A stretch of DNA of 64,000 bases from Talaromyces rugulosus (lineage: Eukaryota > Ascomycota > Eurotiomycetes > Eurotiales > Trichocomaceae): assembly GCF_013368755.1 (NCBI RefSeq), contig NC_049561.1, positions 2,728,001 through 2,792,000 on the forward strand. The letters run 5' to 3'. The translations under genes and the position numbers were made by a program. Every line of letters starts with the position of its first letter. Position 1 is the stretch's first letter. The notes under the pieces are model-generated. The model was not told where the DNA came from, did no database searches, and was given only the letters and a program-made list of their open reading frames with translations. Positions 55,234-64,000 of this stretch are shown one piece after another.

Positions 55234-57065
55234 GGTTGGTTGCTACCAGCCTGGGACAATCGCCAATGGCAAATTGCGAGACGAAATATGATGGTGAAAA
55301 AAATTGAAGAGAACACGATCTGATGAGAGTTTGAAGTGCGGTGCAGCTGTGTTTTGTACTCATTGGGGTGAGTCACGACCCAGGGCGGGCTCCAAAATAG
55401 GAAAGTCCGAGCAACCGGCAAGGCAGACACGACTATGTTTGGATTGTTTGACCAAAGAAAAAAAACCGATTGCGATTATCTCGCCCATTGAATTAAAGAG
55501 AGAGCTTTAAGTTGCGCGCACGACCTCAACTTTTGCTGTTTCATTGGAGGCTGTCATCTGTTGCTGGATAATGCCCTAGTTGGTGTCAACAAGCCAATCA
55601 GGAAAGGGCTAGGTAGTAAGATAGTCGATGGAGGAGAGCACGCACCCAGATTTTAAAATTCGTCTAGTAGTAGCGCTGGAAACTTCCATGCAAACGAAAA
55701 CCGATTGCATCATGAAGTTGACTAAAGGAATCGCCGTTTTGCCAACCCTACGGACGTCTCTATTGTAAGGTGGTGATTGGGGAAAAAAGGAGTCTACTTT
55801 AACCGAAGATTCCTCTCGGCTTCGTGTTCTTCAATGGTGAGATGGTAAATAGTAGGGCTAGTGGGGTGCAAAATATTAGAAACGATAATTTTCTAATAAG
55901 TAGACATTTTTTTTTATAGAAAAATAGCATGTGAAGATGTAGTTCAACTATGAAAATGGAAAAGTGGGCCATACCTTTCCCCGCGCCAAAGACCTTTGAT
56001 ATAATTTCTTAGCATTTGTATCACTATCCACTGTGCTCTGCGCATCTTGCATAATAGTACTTTAAATTATAGGACCACTTTTTCTATGAAAATATTTTAT
56101 GTACATTTGTTTTATGGAATCTTAATATAGATGTCATGACATTCAAGTTGTTACTGAGTTTTCATATCGTCGACCTTGATATATGCTGACAGACTTTTAT
56201 TGCTACTACACCAAAAAGGGAACCCTTACATATGTAGTGGGGACATATTCAATGTTCTGTAGGTGGTAGTCATATCCGGTTGACATAGGTATCTTAACAC
56301 TCGAGCATTGCTCCCCCACAACAATTGGCACATGCACTACATGCCGTTGACACAAATGTCTAGATATACACCCAAAATTTGAAGCTTCCCCCTGCATGCA
56401 TGGAATCACCAATCCCCCTGTCTTACTACGTATGTATAGTTGGACACGTCAAATTAATGAGCGCAGGCATTGCTGCGAGGTTCGTAAGTTCCTTGTCAAC
56501 CCCCCTCTTATATACATGCCTCGCTGATCGGCTTGCAGGCCTCCGCGTAGGTTTCCTCGATACCTGGACAGAAGAGGCCCAGGAACAAATTTCAGAATTC
56601 ATTTTTCACACACAATACGAACAATAAGTTTCTATAAGGTTATCACCATATTTTAATACATAATATGATGGGGGCAATATAGAATATATGTACCTGTGAG
56701 AAGGATACTTTATGTTAAATATGGTTTCAATACGGTCCTAAGACATCAATTGATTGTAAAAACGTGTTGTGATAATCAGATTTACCGAGCACTCATTTCC
56801 CTTATTGTTACTCTATTGTTCCTTTTCATCGGACCACGTATGGATGCATGTCTCATCTCAACTCTGTATATGAACTTTTGTACGGTCCCAAAAATACGAT
56901 GTATTTGGATCTAATACAAAGAGAAAGACATCTAATACAAAAAACCAAAACCGAAAACTAAAAATAAAAAAAACCTAGACCCTTGGGTGAGTGGATGGCT
57001 CACGTAAATCCAGTCTTTGTACCAAATTTGAGGAAACGCGGGACTGATTGATATGAGAGAGTTCC
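55234..57065. other. 1.8 kb AT-rich interval
   Basis: Lies between the large unknown gene and the broken gene. Only short frames without family features are present, and no repeat boundaries were found. Confidence 0.5.
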
Positions 57066-58225
57066 TCAGAGGGCATTGTAAATTTTTGTGGGGCTAAGTA
57101 CCCTCGGATTTGTGAGAACGTCGGTAGTGTTTCTACCTTTGGGCAGAGCAAAGAGGTAATTGCGGCTTATAGCTGCACTCCGGTGACAAAGGTAATGATG
57201 GTATTTTTCTAATTCCTCCTCTGGCAAAGTTTCCGCGTCAAGCAGACACACCTCATCGAGGCACTTACGTCCAGCTCGCCAAGAGTGTCGAATCGTAGGC
57301 TGTTTGTATGATTCTCGTCGCATTGAATCAAGAATTTCGAGTCGATATCCATTAGTCTGTGGTTGTGAAAAAGAGTCAGCAGCGGATCGAGTTAGATAAG
57401 CCGTGTCGTCGCGAGCCTCGGTATCAAAAAGGTGCCCAGCGGTAACAGCCACATGTGCACTTTCACCCCTATGTTTAAGGACACCAATAAAGCCGAGTCT
57501 TGCGAAGACCGACTGTGATGGATGCAGAACTTGCAGCCTCGAAGTAGCTGCTGATTAATGAAACTTACTTGCTAAGTGGCCCGATCCGTGATGATCGCGG
57601 ATACTGCTATGGATAACCTCAGGTTATCTATAGCGCAGTTTGACCGTTGGAATACTTTTCAATGATTTGTGGATATCTGGTTTCCGGTCGTTCCAGAAGA
57701 TGACCAAATCCCATCATCCATCTATTTCCTTCCCATGTTTATCGTTTCGCTTCTCAAAACCAATGGAATACACACTAAAAGAAAGAAAAGTTAGAGATGT
57801 GTCTCCCTCAAAAAAGTAAAGGAAACAGATGAAACGGGAGGGGAGAAAGAAGAAAACTAACAAGTCCTTATCTTCGATGCGGTCAAACACCGCGTCTTGA
57901 GTCGCGACTAGAAAGTTGTCGATGGCGTCTTGATTAGAGACAGGATGCCCTTGAAAGTAGTGAGACACAAATTGAAAAACATATTCAACGTTGTAATTTT
58001 TCCACTTGCTTCACGGTCCTTGTCCGGGCGTGTAAGTATGTCATGAAGCCCACCATCTGAAATCCTTTTAAAGATTTCATATTGAAGTGCGGCCTCTCGC
58101 TTCGACTCTGCCTCGTCCTCAAACTGCTGTTGTATGAAGTCTGACTCTTGGTCCGTGCTATGGGTCTCGCTTTGAAATGTTTTCTTTCGTTCCACTAAGT
58201 CGATATTCGGGATGTTGTTCTGCAA
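57066..58225 (-). pseudogene. disrupted gene with protease-like VAVTAGHLF motif
   Basis: Protein-like segments occur in order on the minus strand but not in one frame. First is SKREAALQYEIFKRISDGGL, then KWKNYNVEYVFQFVSHYFQGHP ... QDAIDNFLVATQDAVFDRIEDKD in a shifted frame. After a plausible intron comes VYSIGFEKRNDKHGKEIDG, a TGA stop, then WDLVIFWNDRKPDIHKSL. Finally SVFARLGFIGVLKHRGE is followed by VAVTAGHLF and a C-terminal tail ending at 57066. The TAGHLF piece resembles the histidine loop of chymotrypsin-like folds, but Asp and Ser partners are not identifiable. At least one frameshift (about 58000) and one stop (about 57714) argue for a pseudogene, unless the splice pattern is unusual. 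Confidence 0.5.
57607..57633. repeat. near-perfect 27-bp palindrome
   Basis: CTAT-G-GATAACCT-C-AGGTTATC-T-ATAG: arms of 13 bases with a single mismatch around one central base. It lies inside the disrupted gene, just where the coding resemblance is interrupted. Confidence 0.75.
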
Positions 58226-58641
58226 TTGTAGATCTGTTTAGTCTTAACAGTGTCCGACCAAAAACGGAAAAAATATGGAAGATGACAAGTCCGGGTCAAT
58301 ACAACGCTACATCTTCTGTAGTTTTCTCTGTTTTGACTTTGGTGCCTGAGGCTTGAATCCGGACCTTATTTGCACCAGCCAATCGCACTGTGAGCTCTGA
58401 GGGAGTCCATATTGGGGCATGTATAGAATTGCGTCATTTATCAGACTTTTCATTGGCCCGAATTGCCATGTGGACCTGTAAAATATTGCTGACCGCCTGC
58501 GACTAGCCAGTTGCAGTGCTGCGGGGTCCAGTGGAGTCAGTCCAAATGTACCAACCACAGGTTTTAGAATCGGGCGGTGATAAGGGAGAATAAAATTCTG
58601 CCGGCAGAAATCCCACCTGCCATCTCCGCGACCATCTTTCA

Positions 58642-60057
58642 ATGAAAGGAACGGCTCTCTCTTCATTCAATACCATAGGAATCACTTTCTTTATTACAAC
58701 AATGATCTGGAATACTGTCACACTTGCTGTCTCTACCGCAGGACGTCGGTCAATCGCCGCCACTCCAGCGGCATCGCGGAAGTTTGCTACAGCATCACCG
58801 TCGCCTGTTAGTTCTGCTGGCCGAGACCACAAGGTGGTCATCGTCGGCGGTGGCTCTGCAGGTCTCGTCATCAGCCACCAGCTTCTCCGGTCCGGCAAGT
58901 TTGTCCAAGATGATATTGCCGTTGTCGATCCTGCGACATTGCATCACTATCAACCAGGGTGGACCCTGGTCGGCGGCGGCCTCAAAACGAAGGAAGAGCT
59001 TCAACGGCCGTTGAACACTCTGCTCGACTCGAAGCTCAAGTTCTACAACGAAGCCGTCAACACGTTTTCCCCAGATAACAACCAAGTCACCCTCGGCAAT
59101 GGAGAGAAACTTGGTTACCAACATTTAATTGTGGCACCGGGCATCACGATCGACTACGGAAGCATCGATGGCCTACCCGAAGCGCTTGCCGATCCGAATT
59201 CCCTCGTTTCGTCCATCTACGGCTATGAAACCTGCGATAAGGTTTTCCGCACAGTCGAAAAACTGAAAGAAGGCACAGCAATCTTCACCCAACCGACGGG
59301 GCTTATCAAATGCGCAGGGGCGCCACAAAAGGTCATGTGGCTCGCATTAGATTATTGGAAGAAGGCTGGCCTGTATAGTGCAAACGGCAAGTCACCGATC
59401 AACATCGGCTTTGCAACTGGGCTTCCTGGCATGTTTGGCGTGCCCAAATATAGCGCTAAGCTAGAGGAGCTGCGGAAGGAAAGAGGCGTGGAGGGCTATT
59501 TCCAACACGACCTCGTTTCCGTCAGTGGAAACACGGCGACGTTTGCTCTTCCAGGTGGCAAGGAGAAGGTCAAGAAGGAGTTTGATCTCTTGCACGTTGT
59601 TCCCAAGATGGGACCACATGCCTTTGTCAAAACCAGTGCTCTAGCCAATGAAACCGGCCTTGTTGATGTAGACGCGGCCACCCTTCGTCATAACAAATAC
59701 GCCAATGTCTGGTCTGCTGGTGACGCCTCCAGCCTCCCCACTGCTAAAACGGCGGCAGCGATCACATCACAAGCACCTATCTTGGTTCGCAACTTACTGC
59801 AATCGACCGAAGGCAAAAGTCTCGACGCCACGTATGACGGTTATACCTCTTGCCCCTTGTTGACCGAGTATGGAAAGGTTCTCCTTGCTGAATTCAAATA
59901 TGGCGGAGAGCCCAAGGAGACGTTCAGCTGGCTAGGTATCGACCAAGCCACTCCTTACCGGGCATTCTACCATCTGAAAAAGGACTTTTTCCCTTGGGTG
60001 TACTACAACTCCATGGTAAAGGGTACCTGGGGCGGTCCCAAAGGCTGGATTCAGTAA
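58642..60057 (+). CDS. mitochondrial sulfide:quinone oxidoreductase
   Basis: Single exon of 471 residues from ATG 58642 (451 if ATG 58702 is used). A basic, Ser/Ala-rich presequence (about 32-58, GRRSIAATPAASRKFATAS) precedes the FAD Rossmann motif VVIVGGGSAG (65-74). WTLVGGG and LIVAPGI follow, then the two redox cysteines, Cys224 in LIKCAGAPQK and Cys404 in YTSCPLLTEYGK. Their spacing agrees with animal SQOR, and NVWSAGD is the second FAD-contact motif. The enzyme (HMT2 in fission yeast) oxidises sulfide to persulfide in mitochondria and passes electrons to ubiquinone, giving sulfide tolerance. It is divergent from the broken gene. Confidence 0.92.
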   Translation: MKGTALSSFNTIGITFFITTMIWNTVTLAVSTAGRRSIAATPAASRKFATASPSPVSSAGRDHKVVIVGGGSAGLVISHQLLRSGKFVQDDIAVVDPATLHHYQPGWTLVGGGLKTKEELQRPLNTLLDSKLKFYNEAVNTFSPDNNQVTLGNGEKLGYQHLIVAPGITIDYGSIDGLPEALADPNSLVSSIYGYETCDKVFRTVEKLKEGTAIFTQPTGLIKCAGAPQKVMWLALDYWKKAGLYSANGKSPINIGFATGLPGMFGVPKYSAKLEELRKERGVEGYFQHDLVSVSGNTATFALPGGKEKVKKEFDLLHVVPKMGPHAFVKTSALANETGLVDVDAATLRHNKYANVWSAGDASSLPTAKTAAAITSQAPILVRNLLQSTEGKSLDATYDGYTSCPLLTEYGKVLLAEFKYGGEPKETFSWLGIDQATPYRAFYHLKKDFFPWVYYNSMVKGTWGGPKGWIQ

Positions 60058-61105
60058 AAGTATTTAACTTTCTTGTTCATTTTTATCTGTACTGAAGCTG
60101 GATCATAATTAGACCTCGTTGAACTCTTCTACCATTTAACTGTCAAATATAATACGTCTTCATAACCTTAACTAAGACGGCATGCACCGAAATGTATTGC
60201 CCGCTCTGTCTACAGCTATTGCTCTTCGGGCTCTGTACTTTCCGATGATGTGGCTAGCATGGCTTGGACACATCTCGCACTTGACTTCATTTCTCACAAT
60301 TCTACGTTGACTGCTATATTTGCGGCCATGAATACCCAGTACTTTGCACACGTGTGTAAAACAAGAAAGGGACCTTGCTCTCGTCAAGTTGCGTTTTGTT
60401 TTAATCACCCTGAAGCAATTTGAACAGGGCTACATCCTTGCCCGTTGGATTAGCAGTTTTTGGGTAGACATAATGGAACGATCGATGAACAAGGCAAGAA
60501 CCCGGGGGAATGACAGTTTTGCTACAAATATTTTGGCTGTCAATACGCAAGTACCATTTTTGACACAGGTAAACCCTGATAATCTTTTGAACCAGTCGCA
60601 AATAATGGATTTGGGGTATAGTGATTAATGGTCAGAAACCAGCCCATACACTATCACTGACTGGTCGAATATGTTCTTGTATGCCAACCACGACGCGGAC
60701 TCTTACTTGCTCATGCCAAATATGCTGGAGTGTCATGGTCTGTAGTTTCTGGCTAATTTGGGTTCAAACATGTACAATAATAATCATAGCTAGAGACTTT
60801 CTAACAAAGGAGAGCTTCGTGAAAAACTCAAGCTGAAACAACACACGTCTTATCCTATACTTTCTGTGATCCGTACCTGCGGAAGCTTCCACAATATAGA
60901 ATTATAGAAGACAAGTAATGTACATGTACCTAGTGAGTATGCCAATATCATCTGAAAATGGAATTGTGAACGACTGACCAGCGACGCATGATGAAATGAG
61001 CAATATACACTGTTACCGACCTGAACTTGGCTTATTTCCCAAGTCAAGCATGATGCGCCGTCTATATCTTCTTCTATTTATTACCAATAATCTAGACTAC
61101 CTAGC
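60058..61105. other. intergenic interval
   Basis: 1 kb, 3' flank of the SQR gene and DNA upstream of the 5S gene; no supported gene. Confidence 0.5.
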
Positions 61106-61224
61106 ACATACGACCATAGGGTGAGGAAAGCAGGGCTTCCCGTCTGCTCAGCCGTACTTAAGCCTCACGCCGGCTGGTTAGTAATTTGGTGGGTGACCAC
61201 AAGTGAATCCTAGCTGCTGTATGT
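61106..61224 (+). rRNA. 5S ribosomal RNA, dispersed copy
   Basis: The 119-nt sequence starts ACATACGACCATAGGG, contains CAGGGCTTCCCGT, the A-box-like AGCCGTACTTAAGC and the C-box-like GGTGGGTGACCAC, and ends CTGCTGTATG before a run of T. This is the ascomycete 5S pattern. Helix pairing is kept although several bases differ from the usual sequence (GTGAGG with CCTCAC; GCTGG with CTAGC). Transcription would be by RNA polymerase III with TFIIIA binding inside the gene. Pezizomycotina carry 5S genes singly and dispersed, as here. It is functional if the variant loops are tolerated; otherwise a recent pseudogene. Confidence 0.88.
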
Positions 61225-61231
61225 TTTTTTT
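61224..61231 (+). terminator. Pol III T-run terminator of 5S gene
   Basis: Eight consecutive T residues follow the 5S 3' end directly, sufficient for RNA polymerase III termination. Confidence 0.7.
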
Positions 61232-62283
61232 TCTCTCCATTAATTATTTCAACAAAAATACGCAATAGAAAAGTTCATGGAGGTTCATGGAACCTTGTTG
61301 GGGCTTTTTGTGTTGAGTGTTTCTCATACCAAAACTGTTGATGTTTGACATGTTCTAGAAAGTCCGCTAACGGTCCATTGCCTCGCATATTCCGGGTACA
61401 TAGTGCTCCGTCTTTGCAGAGCTCATGTTCCAAGTCCTAGGTTATGAATGGCATATGCGATCGTCAACTGGTGATCAAGATCCATCGTAGATGGAACCAC
61501 AAAGTCTGCCCTAGCAATACACACGCCCCCGCAATATCCAGGGCCTAATACCCAGCTTACTGGGTATATAGAAGTATCCAAGAAGTTATTTGCTCAACTA
61601 GTATATCTTGACTTGCCTGTTAGGGTCGCTTTGTGTAAACTCACTATTCTCACTGAGGTAATCGACTTCGCAGATACCTACCTACATTTGAAACATGCCG
61701 ATTTAATTTAATTTTAATTTTGCCTACTTTTCTGTTTGAAAATAAGTGTTTACAAGCTGTATAATAGTAATTCAGTCCAACCAAATTAACCAGACGATGC
61801 GTGTGTAATTACTACACCCGTACTTAAGAATTTACACAAGTCAACAAGTCCCTCAAAATCAATTGCTAACCTGAAGTTTATCTGCCATTATTTCACTGGT
61901 ATATTAAAGTAATAAGCAGCTGCAAATTGTCTATCGTTCAAATTCATGTGCAACATTGAAGCAAAATTCAACCAATCAACTTAGAACAAATATTTACCCT
62001 CATAGACCTGAATGTCGCAATTTTCTAGAGAGATACAGGTCAACGTAGTGCCTTGGAGTTAAGGATATCACGCCAAAGAAAGGACCATATTTTCAATTGC
62101 TTAAAATTATTAGTCGAGAGATCGATCGTCTTTATGCTGCTGCGCTATATGTATGGTTGGGCTCAAAGCTTATGTAACGTTTCCGCTTAGAAATAATACT
62201 TACACAGCCGCCAACCGACAACATGTCTTCCATTGGGCACTCAGAACCCCCCCCTTTCTCCTAGCAGCGAAGTTATACAGCAA
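61232..62283. other. intergenic interval
   Basis: 1 kb, AT-rich, between the 5S gene and the last Zn2Cys6 gene. No reading frame of note. Confidence 0.5.
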
Positions 62284-64000
62284 ATGGTTGGCGTCGCTGG
62301 AAAGTCGCAGGCTTGTAACACCTGCCGGAAGAGGAGAGTAAAGGTACGCGATCAACTGCAAATAATTTTGGCAAAATGATGCCAGTTGAGGGCTCGATAG
62401 TGTCGATTTCTAAATTTACCTGTCTACCTCTATTTAAATTCCTAGAGTAGGACCTTGCTAATTGAGGACCTGGCTAGTGTGACCTCGGGCGGCCATTTTG
62501 CCAAAAGTGCATCGCATCAAATCGAGCATGTACTGGCTATGGCCGGGATCTCATTTTTGTCAATAGGACCCCCTCAAGCCTGTCGTCTACCGCGAACTCG
62601 GTGCTGTTAGAGCTCAAGACTCAGAGGCAACTGAAAGACGCTTTGGTGAACCCAAAAATCGAGGCTGACCTGCGCCGTTTGTATTCTGAAGCTTCGCACA
62701 ATTTTGCCGGGTTTCGAAAGTACGCTGTCGGGATATTGCGAACCACATATTTCCCAAAGCCATACAGAGCTCTAGATGTAGACATCAGTGAAGGAAGCTT
62801 TTCATGGGTGTACAGCTTGCTAGACCTAGTCGAGCCGAGTCAATCGTTGGACACTTCTCTCTTCGCATTTTGTCTGGTGCAGTTGCATGTTACTGGCACA
62901 GGCGATGTATCACTTTACCAATGCCTTGAGCAACACAGCACCGCTTTAAAACATCTATACTCAGATCTGGATGATCCACTGGTATGCTCTCGCGAAGAAA
63001 CGTTGGCTGCCATCATAGTACTATCGACGTGTGAGGTACGTACAAAAAACCTCCAGGAGCACTAAGCTCGACTGCTACATAGGGCACATGTGCGTAGTCG
63101 CTGGGTTATCGAATTTACTGACGAAAATTTCTAGCTTTTTGTACGACTAGGGGGAAATGGCTTCAGTGTCCATGCACGCGGCATCGCAGAAATCCTACGA
63201 TTACGTGGTCCAAGAATGGCGAGTACTGCGACATGGAGACGCTTGTTTTCACGCCTGACGATTGTTTGCGTAAGTATAATCAAAGCATTTTGTATTTTTT
63301 TTCTGACGAGTCACCAGACACTTGAAGCTTTGACGAAGCGCCAAGCTCAATGCATCGAGAACGACGTCTGGCGACAAATCGTTCCAGCGTCCAGCGATGC
63401 TCTTGACAACCTGTACCAGATGGCTTCAGACGTGCCCGCAAATCTAGAAAGGGCAACATCCCTCTCGTCAATCGTCGACAGGAATGCCTTTTTAAAAGAG
63501 TCCACAGCAGTCGTACAGTCAATGTTCACTATGCTAAAATCTTTCCAGGTGTGGCACGATGACTTTTGGAAAGCCTCGCCAACGCCTCGGGCTTGGCCGG
63601 TCCCAAGTCGTGCAGTGAATCCCGCTGATGTCGAACCTTCAAACAAAATCTTCCCGTTTTGCTTCGAGTTTGAATCCCTAAATGTCTCCGTCGTGGTTGC
63701 AATGTGCTGGGCGATGACTGTGCACCTTCAAAGCAATATCATACAAATATGTGAGCTTGTTCAAGTAAAGTTGGGTCATCCCATCGAGCTTGAAGATCTT
63801 TTAGTTGGAACTGGCATCACTCTGGTAGATGAGGCGAATCAGTATTCGGACCAGAAAACCTCACCCTCCAGTACATACAAGGGAAGTTTATTGTATCAAA
63901 TAAAAGGTGAAGGAACAAAACTGGCCCGCTATCTATGCCAGTCCATGGAATATCATCATCGGGTAGACATGGGAACGTACGGTGGACACGCCGTTACTTA
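62284..64000 (+). CDS. Zn(II)2Cys6 transcription factor, 3' end outside the window
   Basis: Exons 62284-62343, 62478-63035, 63135-63269 and 63318 to the right edge. The first intron splits the zinc cluster: exon 1 ends AGKSQACNTCRKRRVK and exon 2 begins CDLGRPFCQKCIASNRAC, giving CX2CX6CX6CX2CX6C. The body resembles the fungal_trans group with C-terminal regulatory domain: YFPKPYRALDVDIS, EETLAAIIVLSTCE, VHARGIAEILRLRGP and LARYLCQSMEYHHRVDMGTYG near the edge. The sequence still reads open at 64000, so the last residues are missing. ATG 62284 is the only start compatible with exon 1. This group often acts on transporters or secondary metabolism; the target is unknown. Confidence 0.85.

Overview
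The window looks like a stretch of a filamentous ascomycete nuclear chromosome (Pezizomycotina, most likely Eurotiales). Genes are monocistronic on both strands and interrupted by short GT-AG introns (about 40-135 nt). The gene content is typical of such moulds: Zn2Cys6 regulators, Pth11-type rhodopsin-domain proteins, a P450, a KTR-type mannosyltransferase and fungal ankyrin proteins. An XlnR/AraR-like regulator and a dispersed single 5S rRNA gene also fit Pezizomycotina. Species cannot be fixed from the sequence alone. All gene models were made by joining exons by eye so that phase and family motifs agree.

Left part (1-16 kb): a decayed MFS relic; a rhodopsin-domain membrane protein; an eight-exon P450 (517 aa); a gene-poor 2.4 kb; then a compact block of an SDR-like protein, an ACMSD-type amidohydrolase and a Zn2Cys6 regulator. 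The last two are divergent over a 320 bp promoter holding a nested palindrome of CCG/CGG elements, and the block looks like a small self-regulated pathway. An XlnR/AraR-family activator follows.

Middle (15.6-36 kb): mostly housekeeping or conserved genes. They are an MBD4-type DNA glycosylase, a TBC protein that has lost both catalytic fingers, a prolyl-4-hydroxylase-type dioxygenase, a GT15 mannosyltransferase, a second rhodopsin-domain protein with a Ser/Asn tail, a DHA1-like MFS transporter, mitochondrial ATP synthase subunit 9, a GNAT acetyltransferase and a serine beta-lactamase-like hydrolase.

Right part (36-64 kb): more accessory in character. It has a six-exon ankyrin protein with an NLR-like N-terminal domain and a C-terminal membrane anchor, an AT-rich 2.6 kb gap with an orphan CACGTG inverted repeat, and a secreted expansin-like protein. 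Next come a bZIP/DUF3425 regulator without a clear zipper, an F-box/ankyrin gene with a frameshift near its end, a second beta-lactamase-like enzyme, an SMP-30 lactonase with a GC-AG intron, an SDR pseudogene with its NNAG segment deleted, and a 1,326-aa protein I do not recognise. The window closes with a broken gene carrying a protease-like motif, sulfide:quinone oxidoreductase, a 5S rRNA gene and a Zn2Cys6 regulator that runs off the right edge. No CRISPR, rRNA operon, intact transposon or convincing tRNA was seen.
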